Counted from the first letter of the stretch, positions 20,395 to 29,380 are shown. The stretch: 64,000 nt of DNA from Pseudomonas sp. GM84 (GCF_000282535.1 NZ_AKJC01000123.1:1-64000), one strand, 5' to 3'. Numbers and translations are program-made. Notes: generated from the letters alone by a model not told the origin.

Positions 20395-21051
20395 ATGGCA
20401 TTGACCCGCGAACAGATGGCGCAACGCGTCGCCCGTGAACTGAAGGACGGCTACTACGTCAACCTCGGCATCGGCATTCCGACCCTGGTGGCCAACTATG
20501 TACCTGCCGACATGGATGTGATGCTGCAGTCCGAAAACGGCCTGCTCGGCATGGGTGAATTCCCCACCGAAAGCACCATCGATGCCGACATGATCAACGC
20601 CGGCAAGCAGACCGTCACCGCCCGCCGCGGCGCCTCGATCTTCGACTCGGCGCAATCGTTCGCCATGATCCGTGGCGGCCACGTCGACCTCACCGTACTG
20701 GGTGCCTTCGAGGTGGATGTGCAAGGCAACATCGCCTCGTGGATGATCCCTGGCAAGCTGGTCAAGGGCATGGGCGGCGCCATGGACCTGGTGGCCGGTG
20801 CCGACAACATCATCGTCACCATGACCCACGCCTCCAAGGACGGCGAGTCCAAGCTGCTGTCGCAATGCAGCCTGCCGCTGACCGGTGCCGGCTGCATCCG
20901 CAAGGTGCTGACCGACCTGGCTTACCTGGAGATCGAGGACGGCGCCTTCATCCTGCGCGAGACTGCGCCGGGCGTGAGTGTCGAGGAAATCATCGAGAAA
21001 ACCGCCGGCAAACTGATCGTACCGGACGATGTGAAGGAAATGACCTTCTGA
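20395..21051 (+). CDS. 3-oxoacid CoA-transferase subunit B
   Basis: 218-residue beta subunit carrying the catalytic glutamate in QSENGLLGMGEFP, which forms the covalent acyl/CoA thioester. Other landmarks are YYVNLGIGIPTLVANY, GGHVDLTVLGAFEVD and KGMGGAMDLVAGA. It partners the upstream A subunit. A transporter of the AtoE family follows, so the operon should take up and activate acetoacetate, butyrate or a similar short-chain acid. Confidence 0.94.
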   Translation: MALTREQMAQRVARELKDGYYVNLGIGIPTLVANYVPADMDVMLQSENGLLGMGEFPTESTIDADMINAGKQTVTARRGASIFDSAQSFAMIRGGHVDLTVLGAFEVDVQGNIASWMIPGKLVKGMGGAMDLVAGADNIIVTMTHASKDGESKLLSQCSLPLTGAGCIRKVLTDLAYLEIEDGAFILRETAPGVSVEEIIEKTAGKLIVPDDVKEMTF

Positions 21052-21074
21052 TTTCACCCGCTGTGCACTGACCC

Positions 21075-21108
21075 TGTTGGAGCGGGTTTACCCGCGAATG
21101 CGAAGGCC
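21075..21108. repeat. Single REP-type copy
   Basis: One degenerate core (tggagcgggtttacccgcga) lies in the 148-bp gap between the CoA-transferase B subunit and atoE. A short cctg-cagg stem with a run of six T at 21150-21156 follows and could act as a weak attenuator, but the stem is only 4 bp. Confidence 0.6.
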
Positions 21109-21199
21109 ACGATACCCGAGCATTTGCAGGTAGACCTGTTCCCGCAGGGTTTTTTGCGTTGTACCTGCAATTCGATAAAACCAATAAAAGGAAGTAACC

Positions 21200-22630
21200 G
21201 TGGAAGTAACCGTGGCCGCTGAAATGCAAGACAGCCGCTCCGCCCGCTTTGCCCTGCGCTGCTCCAACTGGGCCGAACGCTGGTTCCCAGACTCCTGGGT
21301 ATTCGCTGCCCTTGCGGTGATGCTGGTATGCCTGGGTGCCCTGGCCATGGGCGCAAAGCCCACCGACACCGCAAAGGCCTTCGGCGATGGCTTCTGGAGC
21401 CTGATCCCGTTCACCATGCAGATGGCCTTCGTGGTCATCGGTGGCTACGTGGTGGCCAGCTCGCCGCCCGCCGCGCGGCTGATCGACCGCCTCGCGCGGC
21501 TGCCGAGCAATGGCCGCTCTGCCGTGTGCTGGGTAGCGCTGATTTCGATGCTGGCGTCGCTGCTCAACTGGGGCCTGTCGCTGGTGTTCGCAGGCCTTTT
21601 GGTGCGTGCGCTGGCGCGTCGCACCGAGTTGAAGATGGATTACCGCGCCGCCGGCGCCGCCGCTTACCTGGGCCTTGGCGCCGTTTGGGCGCTGGGCCTG
21701 TCGTCTTCGGCCGCGCAGTTGCAGGCCAACCCGGGCAGCCTGCCGCCGTCGATCCTGTCGATCACCGGGGTGATTCCGTTCACCGACACCATTTTCCTGT
21801 GGCAGTCGGGGGTGATGCTGGTGGCGCTGATCGTCGTCTCGCTGGTGATTGCCTATGCCACCGCTCCCGGGGCGAACAGCGCGCGCAGCGCCCAGGACTG
21901 CGGCGTCGACCCCAGCTTCACGGCCCCGCCAACGCCCCAGCGCACCCGCCCCGGCGAGTGGCTGGAATACAGCCCGATCCTGATTTTGCTGCTGGTGGCC
22001 CTGGCGGGCGGCTGGTTGTACCAGGAGTTCGCCACCAAGCCTGCAATCACCGCGATTTCCGGGCTCAACACCTACAACCTGCTGTTCATCATGCTCGGTG
22101 CCTTGCTGCACTGGCGCCCGCGCAGTTTCCTCGATGCTGTCGCCCGCGCCGTGCCGACCACCACCGGGGTGCTGATCCAGTTCCCGCTGTATGGCTCGAT
22201 CGCGGCGATCATGACCCAGGTGAAGGGCGTGGACGAGCAGACCCTGGCGCACCACATTTCGCTGTTCTTCACCCAGATCGCGACCCATGACACCTATGCA
22301 CTGCTGATGGGCGTGTATTCGGCAGTGCTGGGCTTCTTCATCCCCTCGGGCGGTGGCAAGTGGATCATCGAAGCCCCCTACGTGATGATGGTGGCCAACG
22401 ACCTGCAGTACCACCTGGGCTGGGCCGTGCAGATCTACAACGCTGCCGAGGCGCTGCCGAACCTGATCAACCCGTTCTACATGCTGCCGCTGCTGGGTGT
22501 ATTGGGGCTGAAGGCGCGCGACCTGATCGGCTTCTCGTTTGTGCAACTGCTGGTGCATACCCCACTGGTGCTGGTACTGCTGTGGGCGCTGGGTACTACT
22601 TTGGAGTACGTACCGCCGGTGATGCCTTGA
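21200..22630 (+). CDS. atoE: AtoE-family short-chain fatty acid transporter
   Basis: 476-residue inner-membrane permease with about 12 helices. Recognised by ARFALRCSNWAERWFPDSWVF near the start, FWSLIPFTMQMAFVVIGGYV, LLNWGLSLVFAG and the C-terminal FIPSGGGKWIIEAPYV, all typical of the AtoE family. It would import acetoacetate, butyrate or similar acids for the CoA-transferase encoded just upstream. The first residues contain a repeated cgtggaagtaac, so translation could start at either of two nearby GTG/ATG positions. Confidence 0.9.
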   Translation: MEVTVAAEMQDSRSARFALRCSNWAERWFPDSWVFAALAVMLVCLGALAMGAKPTDTAKAFGDGFWSLIPFTMQMAFVVIGGYVVASSPPAARLIDRLARLPSNGRSAVCWVALISMLASLLNWGLSLVFAGLLVRALARRTELKMDYRAAGAAAYLGLGAVWALGLSSSAAQLQANPGSLPPSILSITGVIPFTDTIFLWQSGVMLVALIVVSLVIAYATAPGANSARSAQDCGVDPSFTAPPTPQRTRPGEWLEYSPILILLLVALAGGWLYQEFATKPAITAISGLNTYNLLFIMLGALLHWRPRSFLDAVARAVPTTTGVLIQFPLYGSIAAIMTQVKGVDEQTLAHHISLFFTQIATHDTYALLMGVYSAVLGFFIPSGGGKWIIEAPYVMMVANDLQYHLGWAVQIYNAAEALPNLINPFYMLPLLGVLGLKARDLIGFSFVQLLVHTPLVLVLLWALGTTLEYVPPVMP

Positions 22631-22650
22631 AGTGATGGGGCTGGCCATGC

Positions 22651-22747
22651 CGGCCCCTTCGCGGGACAAGCCCGCTCCCACAGGTTCGGCGCAGTTCTCA
22701 AGCGCAGCGGAGAGCCTGTGGGAGCGGGCTTGCCCCGCGAAGAGGCC
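22651..22747. repeat. REP pair (REPIN)
   Basis: Inverted cores cggccccttcgcgggacaag (22651-22683) and tgtgggagcgggcttgcccc (22716-22747) flank a 30-bp spacer. It sits between the convergent atoE and DapA-like genes. Confidence 0.9.
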
Positions 22748-22786
22748 AAGCCAGGCACCAGAACAGCCTGGAAGGCGGCGGGGGTG

Positions 22787-23680
22787 TCAGTGCTGGCTGT
22801 TCAGGTCTTCGAGCAATGCCGCCAAGTTCGCCCGCCCTTGTTCATCCAGGCCGAACACCGGCCGACGGGGTTCACCCACCGGCAACCCGGTCAGGGCCAA
22901 CCCGGCTTTGATCGTTGCCGGCAAGCCACCTTTGAGAATGAAGTCGAGCAACGGCAGCTGGCGGTAGAACAGTGCGCTGGCTTGCTTCAGGTCACCTGCC
23001 AGCACGGCCTGATAGAGCTGCTGGTTCAGCGCCGGGATCAGGTTCGGCGCCGCCGTGCACCAGCCTTTGGCCCCGGCCACGAACGCTTCCAGCGCCAATG
23101 GATTGCAGCCGTTGTAGAACGGCACCTGGCCTTCACCCAGCAGCTGCAGCTTGTGCATGCGCTGAATGTCACCGGTGCTCTCCTTGACCATGGTCACGTT
23201 GGCGACCTCACGCACGATCCGCAGGATCAGCTCCACCGGCATGTCGGTACCGCTGGTGGCGGGATTGTTGTAGAGCATGATCGGGATATCGATGGCTTGG
23301 CCGATGGCCCGGTAATGCTGAAGGATTTCCGCTTCGCCGAGCTTCCAGTACGCCGCCGGCAGCACCATCACCGCATCGGCGCCGTGGTCCTGGGCGAAGC
23401 GCGCACGGCGCACGGCACCGGCGGTGGTCAGGTCGGACACGCTGACGATGGTGGGGACGCGCCTGGCGACCTGGGCAAGGCTGTATTCGGCCACTTGCTG
23501 CCATTCGTTGTCGCTCAGGTAGGCGCCTTCGCCGGTGCTGCCCAAGGGCGCGACGGCCTGCACGCCACCGTCGAGCAGGCGCTCGATGGACTGGCCGAGG
23601 GCCGGCAGGTCGAGGCGCTCACCGTCGGCGCTGAACGGGGTGATGGTGTAGCCGATGATGCCGTTGAATTCTGTGGTCAT
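22787..23680 (-). CDS. DapA-family (dihydrodipicolinate synthase/NAL-like) lyase
   Basis: 297-residue TIM-barrel class I aldolase. The Schiff-base lysine is in TMVKESTGDI, the proton-relay Tyr in MLYNNPATSG, and the phosphate/carboxylate loop is GSTGEG (Ser in place of the first Thr of the usual GTTGE). Family members condense or cleave pyruvate adducts. It is not the lysine-pathway dapA by context: it is paired with a class II aldolase (33 bp gap between the two genes) and opposed by an XRE-cupin regulator, so it probably serves catabolism of an unknown oxo acid. Confidence 0.88.
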   Translation of the reverse strand: MTTEFNGIIGYTITPFSADGERLDLPALGQSIERLLDGGVQAVAPLGSTGEGAYLSDNEWQQVAEYSLAQVARRVPTIVSVSDLTTAGAVRRARFAQDHGADAVMVLPAAYWKLGEAEILQHYRAIGQAIDIPIMLYNNPATSGTDMPVELILRIVREVANVTMVKESTGDIQRMHKLQLLGEGQVPFYNGCNPLALEAFVAGAKGWCTAAPNLIPALNQQLYQAVLAGDLKQASALFYRQLPLLDFILKGGLPATIKAGLALTGLPVGEPRRPVFGLDEQGRANLAALLEDLNSQH

Positions 23681-23713
23681 GGTTGTGGGCTCCGCAAGCA
23701 AGGCATTCTGGGG

Positions 23714-24496
23714 TCAGTTCAGGCAGTCGGCGTGGGCACGCAGGCTTTGCCGGGCAAAGTAGTTGAACGCAGCGCCATGGCGCTTGGGCCGGTCGATCCA
23801 GTCGTGCGCTTCGCGCCCCAGCGCCGGGGCGATGGGCTTCACGGTGCCGGCGGCCATGGCCAGTAACTGAAGACGTGCGGCGCGCTCGATCAACTGGGCG
23901 TAGACGCAGGCCTGTTCGATGCTCGTGCCGGTAGAGAGCTGGCCGTGGTGCGAGAGCAGGATGGCGCGCTTGTCGCCGAGGGCGGCACTGATCAGCTCAC
24001 CTTCTTCGTTACCCACCGGCACGCCCGGCCAGGCTTCGAGGAACGCGCAATCGTCGTACAGCGGGCACAGGTCCATGTGCGAGACCACCAGCGGCACTTC
24101 GAGCATGGACAGGGCCGCGACGTGGGTCGGGTGGGTGTGGATGATGCAGTTCACATCCGCACGCGCGCGGTACACCCAGCTGTGGAAGCGGTTGGCCGGG
24201 TTGGGCATGCCATGGCCTTCGAGGACGTCCAGGTCCTCGTTGACCAGCAGCAGGTTGCTGGCATTGATTTCGTCGAAACCCAGGCCCAGTTGCTGGGTGT
24301 AGAAGGTGCCTGGCTGCGGCCCTCGGGCGCTGATCTGCCCGGCCAGGCCAGAGTCGTGGCCATGGTCGAAGAGAATTCGGCAGGTCAGGGCCAGCTTTTC
24401 CCGTACAGTCCACGTATTATCGGCAAGCGAGCCTTGCATCTGCGTCAGGGCTTTTTGCACCAGCTGGTCTTTGCTGTGTGTCAGGGTCTTGGCCAT
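23714..24496 (-). CDS. Class II aldolase/adducin family protein
   Basis: 260-residue metal-dependent aldolase/decarboxylase fold. The zinc ligands are visible in IIHTHPTHVAAL and ILLSHHGQLSTG, with GLAGQISARGP earlier forming the substrate loop. Relatives split sugar phosphates or act on hydroxy acids; this longer, unphosphorylated-type member cannot be assigned. First gene of a unit with the DapA-like lyase, divergent from the XRE-cupin regulator across a repeated operator. ATG 24494-24496 is chosen because upstream residues are low in similarity and cross that region. Confidence 0.88.
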   Translation of the reverse strand: MAKTLTHSKDQLVQKALTQMQGSLADNTWTVREKLALTCRILFDHGHDSGLAGQISARGPQPGTFYTQQLGLGFDEINASNLLLVNEDLDVLEGHGMPNPANRFHSWVYRARADVNCIIHTHPTHVAALSMLEVPLVVSHMDLCPLYDDCAFLEAWPGVPVGNEEGELISAALGDKRAILLSHHGQLSTGTSIEQACVYAQLIERAARLQLLAMAAGTVKPIAPALGREAHDWIDRPKRHGAAFNYFARQSLRAHADCLN

Positions 24497-24577
24497 GGGG
24501 GTGTCCTCTGTGGCGTGATGGTCGATGTCAGTGCTTGCCCGCCTCGATGCTTTGGTCGGTGGAGAGGCGGTCAATCA

Positions 24578-24613
24578 TATGACACAAATTATCCTATATG
24601 ACACAAAGTGTCA
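24578..24613. promoter_or_regulatory. Divergent operator with repeated TATGACACAAA
   Basis: TATGACACAAA occurs twice, at 24578-24588 and 24597-24607, 19 bp apart on the same strand. The second copy is part of the dyad TGACAC-AAA-GTGTCA (24599-24613). The site lies between the class II aldolase and XRE-cupin genes and is the natural target of that regulator. Confidence 0.65.
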
Positions 24614-24648
24614 TGAGCAAGTGGGTTCGCCTGGGAAAGCTGCTTCAC

Positions 24649-25191
24649 ATGTCTATCCGATTGAAATTGCTGAGAAAAAAACTGGGTATCACGCTTGAGG
24701 TGTTGGCCGGGAAGGCCGGCATGACCAAGAGCTACCTGTCCAAGGTCGAACGGGGCTTGAGCACGCCGTCGATCGCGGCCGCGCTGAAGCTGGCGCGGGC
24801 GCTGAACGTCAATGTCGAGGAGCTGTTCGCCGAGGAACAGGCCGGGCAGAGCCGCTACAGCCTGGTGCGCCAGGGCGAGCGTCAGGCCCTGGTCGGCGAT
24901 GGTCATGGGCCGGGCTACGCGGCGCTGACCCACCAGGTCGGGCAGCGCAGCCTGTTGCCGTTCCTGATCCAGCCGCCGACCGAGTTCAGTGACCCGACCT
25001 TCAAGGAGCACCAGGGCGAAGAGTTCCTGTTCGTGCATGAGGGGCAGGTGGAAGTGGACTTCATGAATGAGCGCGTCTTGCTGGCGCAGGGCGATGCGCT
25101 GCACTTCAATGCCCAGACCCCGCACCGCCTGCGATCGGTAGGCGCACGCCCGGCGCAGCTGCTGGTGGTGGTCCACGACAACGGCGAGTGA
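24649..25191 (+). CDS. XRE-family regulator with cupin domain
   Basis: 180-residue regulator: a lambda-type HTH (about 1-60, SIRLKLLRKKLGITLEVLA then MTKSYLSKVERGLSTPS) and a C-terminal cupin (about 105-180, EEFLFVHEGQVEVDF, GDALHFNAQTPHRL) that would bind the effector. ATG 24649 starts exactly at the HTH; two earlier in-frame ATGs (24598, 24613) fall inside the operator. It is divergent from the aldolase pair and followed after 10 bp by an AraC gene. Repression of the divergent genes is inferred. Confidence 0.88.
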   Translation: MSIRLKLLRKKLGITLEVLAGKAGMTKSYLSKVERGLSTPSIAAALKLARALNVNVEELFAEEQAGQSRYSLVRQGERQALVGDGHGPGYAALTHQVGQRSLLPFLIQPPTEFSDPTFKEHQGEEFLFVHEGQVEVDFMNERVLLAQGDALHFNAQTPHRLRSVGARPAQLLVVVHDNGE

Positions 25192-25201
25192 GGGCCGATC
25201 G

Positions 25202-26110
25202 ATGATCGAGGTGTCGCGGTTCTGGCGGGATCCGGCTTTGCCCTTCGTCGAAGCCCGGCGCGTCGGGGACGGGCGCAAGGTGTGCTATGCGGCCCATTCC
25301 CATGAGAGTTTTTCCATCGGCGTGATCACCGGTGGGCATTGCACCTACTTGAGTGGAGCCCGCCAGGTCGAGCTGAGCGCCGGCTCCACGGTGCTGATGA
25401 ACCCGGGCGTGGTGCACGCCTGCAATCCGATCGCGGGGCAGGGCTGGTCGTACCTGATGCTGTACGTCGACATGCCGTGGTTGCAGGCGCGTGGCTTCTT
25501 GCTGCCGACGCAGACCTGGAGTAGCTCGCCTGCCTTGTACCACCGGTTGCTGCAACTGTTCGCCGATCTGTTCGACAGCGCGAACGAGAATCGGGAGGCC
25601 GGGCTGGCCTGCTTTTTCGGCGAGCTGCCCGGTTACCTACACGCCGTCGAGGGGCCTGCACGTACCCAGCACCCGCGCCTGGAAACGGCTGCAGCGTTCA
25701 TTCGCGCACACCGGGCCGACCCGCTGAGTCTTGAAGATATCTGTGCTGCCAGCGGCCTGTCCCGGTCCTATCTGATACGCGCCTTCCGCCAGCGGTTTGA
25801 CCTGACGCCGCATGGTTACCTGCTCGACCAGCGGGTGCAGCATGCGCGCGCGCAACTGCGCAGGGGCAGGGCGATTGCCGAGGTGGCGGTGGAGGCGGGG
25901 TTTGCCGATCAGGCGCACCTGCAGCGGGCGTTCAAGCAGCACCTGGCGGCGACGCCTGGGCACTATAGAAATGGGCTGGCCCTATCGCCGGCAAGCCGGC
26001 TCCCACAGGTTCTCCACTGCCCTCAAGGGCAAAACAGCACCTGTGGGAGCCGGCTTGCCGGCGATGAGGCCAGTACGGCCAGCATCAGAAAACCAGATAC
26101 CCCGCACTGA
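25202..26110 (+). CDS. AraC-family regulator with REP-encoded C-terminal tail
   Basis: 302-residue protein with an N-terminal cupin-like sensor (HSHESFSIGVITGG, AGSTVLMNPGVVHACNP) and a C-terminal double HTH (SLEDICAASGLSRSYLIRAFRQ, then AVEAGFADQAHLQRAFKQ, closing TPGHYRN). The family normally ends about there, near residue 257. The last 45 or so residues are translated from a REP pair and have no family counterpart. It is cotranscribed with the XRE-cupin gene, and its tail overlaps the convergent LysE gene by 26 bp. Confidence 0.85.
   Translation: MIEVSRFWRDPALPFVEARRVGDGRKVCYAAHSHESFSIGVITGGHCTYLSGARQVELSAGSTVLMNPGVVHACNPIAGQGWSYLMLYVDMPWLQARGFLLPTQTWSSSPALYHRLLQLFADLFDSANENREAGLACFFGELPGYLHAVEGPARTQHPRLETAAAFIRAHRADPLSLEDICAASGLSRSYLIRAFRQRFDLTPHGYLLDQRVQHARAQLRRGRAIAEVAVEAGFADQAHLQRAFKQHLAATPGHYRNGLALSPASRLPQVLHCPQGQNSTCGSRLAGDEASTASIRKPDTPH
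25975..26071. repeat. REP pair inside the 3' end of the AraC gene
   Basis: Inverted cores ctatcgccggcaagccggct (25975-26009) and tgtgggagccggcttgccgg (26040-26071) are separated by 30 bp. They are read through in frame as residues 258 to about 290 of the AraC protein. Confidence 0.9.
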
Positions 26111-26666
26111 TCACCAGCAGCACAGCCAAGCCGCGATTGAGCAACCGCAAGTACCGCGGCTCACTCAACGACTGCCGAATAACGCTCCCCGCCCAAGCCC
26201 AACTGGCCACCGAGACAAAACAGATTGGTGCATAGATCCAGGTAAACCACCACAACAGCTGTTGCTCCCCGCCGGTATAGGCACCCACGCCCGCGACCGC
26301 TGCCAGCCAGGCCTTTGGATTCAGCCACTGCATCACGGCGCCATGCCAGGCCGAGGGCGCCTGATGCTGATGCTCGCCGCCCAACTGGCCGTTGTCGCTT
26401 GCCAGTTTCCAGGCCATGTACAGCAAAAACGCCACGCCGCCCCAATGCAGCGCCACGCCCAGCAACGGCCAGCGTATCAATAGCTCGTGCAGGCCCAGCC
26501 CCACCAGTACCAGCAGCAGGCAGAACCCCAGAGTTGCCCCTGTCACATGTGCCAGGCTCGCGCGCAACCCGTGGCGAACGCCACTGCCCAGCGCAACGAT
26601 GTTCACCGGGCCAGGTGATATGGAAGCCGCCAGTGCGAAGGCGGCCATGGAAAGTGACAGGCTCAT
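26085..26666 (-). CDS. LysE/RhtB-family amino acid exporter
   Basis: 193-residue inner-membrane exporter with six predicted helices. It has the family's N-terminal AASISPGPVNIVAL, the GATLGFCLLLVLVGLG helix and the central MQWLNPKAWL. Such proteins export amino acids or related metabolites; the substrate is unknown. The ATG at 26664-26666 begins the first helix; extra upstream sequence would run into the promoter of the TerC gene. The 3' end overlaps the AraC tail. Confidence 0.88.
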   Translation of the reverse strand: MSLSLSMAAFALAASISPGPVNIVALGSGVRHGLRASLAHVTGATLGFCLLLVLVGLGLHELLIRWPLLGVALHWGGVAFLLYMAWKLASDNGQLGGEHQHQAPSAWHGAVMQWLNPKAWLAAVAGVGAYTGGEQQLLWWFTWIYAPICFVSVASWAWAGSVIRQSLSEPRYLRLLNRGLAVLLVISAGYLVF

Positions 26667-26836
26667 TGAATGTGTTCCGCGATGAAGGATGTCCGGGCAT
26701 CCTGCCGCCCCGTCAGGCAGGCGTATTGAAGAAAAGTGCCCAGCGGCTTTGTTACAGGTTTTGTAATAGTTTTGCGCTATCAGAAAAACCTGCTGTGCTT
26801 GTAGGATCACCGTCCCTAATTGCTATCAAGGTCCCC

Positions 26837-26926
26837 ATGAGCACCTTCGCGGAGCCCCCCAGTCCCCGGCCGTCCCGGCCATCTTTCCCCCGTCCCCGTG
26901 ACGCCTTCTTCGTGAGTACCCGCTAA
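26837..26926 (+). CDS. Proline-rich upstream leader peptide (putative)
   Basis: A 29-residue reading frame with seven prolines (positions 7, 8, 10, 12, 15, 18, 20), starting [10 protein letters not shown] and ending FFVSTR. AAGGT lies 5 bp upstream of its ATG, a better ribosome site than that of the next gene. Its TAA overlaps the ATG of the TerC/CorC gene (TAATG), so reading of the leader could control the gene by coupling. Proline-rich leaders that sense slow elongation or magnesium (MgtL type) are known elsewhere; this case is inference. A GGCC-GGCC mini-hairpin lies within it at 26868-26880. Confidence 0.5.
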   Translation: MSTFAEPPSPRPSRPSFPRPRDAFFVSTR

Positions 26927-28497
26927 TGGAATGGCTAGCCGACCCCACGGCCTGGTTAGGCCTGTTGACGCTTATCGTCCTCGAGTTGGTGCTGGGTATC
27001 GACAACCTGGTGTTCATCGCCATCCTGGCGGACAAGCTGCCACCGCATCAGCGCGACCGCGCGCGGGTGATCGGCCTGAGCCTGGCGTTGATCATGCGCC
27101 TGGGCCTGTTGGCCAGTATCTCGTGGATGGTCACCCTGACCGCGCCGCTGATCGAGGTGTTCGGCAAGAGCTTCTCCGGCCGTGACCTGATCATGCTGTT
27201 CGGTGGTGTGTTCCTGCTGTTCAAGGCCACCATGGAGCTGCATGAACGCCTTGAGGGCCACGTCACCCAGGCCAGCGGTGCGGTACGCCACGCGGCGTTC
27301 TGGCCGATCGTGGCGCAGATCGTGGTGCTGGACGCGGTGTTCTCGCTGGATGCGGTCATTACCGCTGTGGGCATGGTCGAACATCTGTCGGTGATGATGA
27401 TCGCGGTGATCTTCTCGATCGGCATCATGATCGTCGCCAGCAAGCCACTGACCCGCTTCGTCAACGCCCACCCGACCGTGATCATGCTGTGCCTGGGCTT
27501 CTTGATGATGATCGGCTTCAGCCTGACCGCCGAAGGCCTGGGCTTCCATATCCCGAAAGGCTACCTGTACGCGGCGATTGGCTTCTCGATCCTCATCGAG
27601 CTGTTCAACCAGTTGGCCCGCGCCCGTCGCAAGCGCAGCCTGCAGCAGCACCGGCCGCTGCGTGAGCGCACGGCCCATGCCGTGCTGCGTCTGCTCGGCG
27701 GGCGTCGGGTCGAGGCTGACGAGGTCGGCGAGGAAATCGCCGACCTGGTGGCGGGTGGCGAAGAGCAGGTGCTGTTCGACCGACGTGAACGGGTGATGAT
27801 CAGCGGGGTGCTGAACCTTGCCGAGCGGCCGATTCGTACCGTGATGACCGCCCGTGCCGAAGTCGATGTGCTTGACCTGGCGCAGCCTGCGGCCGCCATC
27901 TCCGAGGCCCTGGCCAACTCGCCGTATTCGCGTCTGCCATTGATTCGCGACGGCCGCATCGACGAGCCGCTGGGTTTCGTGCACAAGAAAGAGCTGCTCA
28001 AGGAGTTCTTGTCGGGTGCCGAGCCCGACCTTGAACGCATGGCCCGGGCACCGTTGAACCTGCTGGAGAGCTTCAGCATCCTCAACGCGCTGGAACAGAT
28101 GCGCAGCCAGTCGACGCACATTGCCTTCGTGGTCAACGAATTCGGTGACTTCACCGGCCTGTTGACCATGACCGATATCCTTGAGTCGATCGCCGGTGAA
28201 TTGCCGGATGCCAGTGAGGTGGAAGGCCCGGCGATCGTGGAGGAGGGGAATAGCTTTGTGGTCAGCGGTGCCCTGAACCTTAGCCAGGTCCAGGCCCGTA
28301 CCGGCTTTGCCGCCCGTGCGACGGAGGACTACCAGACCCTGGCGGGCCTGGTGATGAGCCTGCTGGATCGCCTTCCGGTGGTCGGTGACCACCTGGCCTG
28401 GAACGGCTGGAGCATGACCGTAGTGGCGGTGGAGGAGCGGCGGGTGCGTCAGGTGCGCCTTACACCGAACGTCGACGCTGACGCAGCAGGTGCTTGA
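26926..28497 (+). CDS. TerC family membrane protein with CBS and CorC domains
   Basis: 523-residue inner-membrane protein. Residues about 1-230 form the TerC domain with seven or so helices and the acidic membrane motifs [11 protein letters not shown] and [13 protein letters not shown] linker leads to two CBS domains (about 300-430, [13 protein letters not shown] and [20 protein letters not shown]) and a CorC/HlyC C-terminal domain. TerC proteins export or handle metal ions, often Mn(II), and CorC domains occur with magnesium/cobalt efflux. The gene follows a proline-rich leader frame, and its 3' end overlaps the convergent rarD-like gene by 38 bp. Confidence 0.9.
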   Translation: MEWLADPTAWLGLLTLIVLELVLGIDNLVFIAILADKLPPHQRDRARVIGLSLALIMRLGLLASISWMVTLTAPLIEVFGKSFSGRDLIMLFGGVFLLFKATMELHERLEGHVTQASGAVRHAAFWPIVAQIVVLDAVFSLDAVITAVGMVEHLSVMMIAVIFSIGIMIVASKPLTRFVNAHPTVIMLCLGFLMMIGFSLTAEGLGFHIPKGYLYAAIGFSILIELFNQLARARRKRSLQQHRPLRERTAHAVLRLLGGRRVEADEVGEEIADLVAGGEEQVLFDRRERVMISGVLNLAERPIRTVMTARAEVDVLDLAQPAAAISEALANSPYSRLPLIRDGRIDEPLGFVHKKELLKEFLSGAEPDLERMARAPLNLLESFSILNALEQMRSQSTHIAFVVNEFGDFTGLLTMTDILESIAGELPDASEVEGPAIVEEGNSFVVSGALNLSQVQARTGFAARATEDYQTLAGLVMSLLDRLPVVGDHLAWNGWSMTVVAVEERRVRQVRLTPNVDADAAGA

Positions 28498-29347
28498 AAC
28501 CTTCGAGCACCAGTACCAGGACTGCAGCCCAGATCGGCAGGTAGGTCAGCCACTGATCCGGGCCGATGGTCTCGCCCAATAGCAACGCAACGCCGACCAG
28601 CAGCACAGGCTCCACGTAGCTGAGCAGGCCGAACAGGCTGAATGGCAGCAAGCGGCTGGCCAGCACGTAGGCGATCAGGGCCGAGGCACTGATCGCCCCG
28701 AGCAGTGGGATCAAGCCGTACAGGCCAGGGTGCGCCAGCAGGTCAGCGCTGGTCAGTGGCCCTTGGCTGACGAAGTACAGGGCCCAGGGCAGCAGCAGGC
28801 ACATGTCGCACCACAGGCCACCCAGGTGGTCGGTGCGGCAGCGCCGGCGCAGGACGAAGTAGATCGGGTAGCCGATCGTCACCAGCAGCGTTTCCCAGGC
28901 AAAGCTGCCGTTCTGGTACAGCTCGTGGCCCACGCCCAGTGCGGCGCAGCTCACCGCCACTTTCTGCAGGCGCGACAGACGTTCTCCATAAGCCAGGCGA
29001 CCGGTCAGCACCATCGCCAACGGCAGGAGGAAGTAACCCATCGATACTTCCAGGCTGCGCCCGTGCAGCGGCGCCCAGAGGAACAGCCACAACTGCACAC
29101 CCATCAACCACGAGGTGCCAACCATGCCCAGCAGCAGGACAGGTGTCTGGCGCACGCGTGCGAGCAAGTCTCCAACCCGCTTCCAGTCCTTGCTCACCAG
29201 CATGAACAGGGTCAGGCAAGGGAGCGTCAGCAGGGTGCGCCAGCCGAAGATTTCTTCGCCATCGAGGGGGGCAAGCAGAGAGGTATAGAAGTACATCACG
29301 GCGAACAGACAGGACGCCATGACCGAACAGAGAATGCCTTTTGACAC
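28460..29347 (-). CDS. rarD: RarD/EamA-family permease
   Basis: 295-residue protein with ten predicted helices of the drug/metabolite transporter superfamily. RarD-specific patterns include [32 protein letters not shown] and [24 protein letters not shown]. The substrate is unknown; the family is linked with chloramphenicol sensitivity. It starts with GTG (29345-29347), with GAGG five bases upstream. Confidence 0.87.
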   Translation of the reverse strand: MSKGILCSVMASCLFAVMYFYTSLLAPLDGEEIFGWRTLLTLPCLTLFMLVSKDWKRVGDLLARVRQTPVLLLGMVGTSWLMGVQLWLFLWAPLHGRSLEVSMGYFLLPLAMVLTGRLAYGERLSRLQKVAVSCAALGVGHELYQNGSFAWETLLVTIGYPIYFVLRRRCRTDHLGGLWCDMCLLLPWALYFVSQGPLTSADLLAHPGLYGLIPLLGAISASALIAYVLASRLLPFSLFGLLSYVEPVLLVGVALLLGETIGPDQWLTYLPIWAAVLVLVLEGFKHLLRQRRRSV

Positions 29348-29380
29348 GAATGCCTCGGATAGGGGGAGTGAGCGGGTGGA

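Noticed and set aside
21130-21165. Terminator between the CoA-transferase B subunit and atoE
   Set aside because: A T-run is present but the stem is only 4 bp, and atoE belongs functionally to the same operon.
20990-22681. 563-residue open frame on the minus strand
   Set aside because: Antisense to atoE; it also runs through a REP pair.
26700-26925. Possible yybP-ykoY (Mn2+) riboswitch before the TerC gene
   Set aside because: I looked for the conserved loops and found only a short GGCC hairpin and a C-rich run. The leader frame explains the region better; a covariance-model search would settle it.
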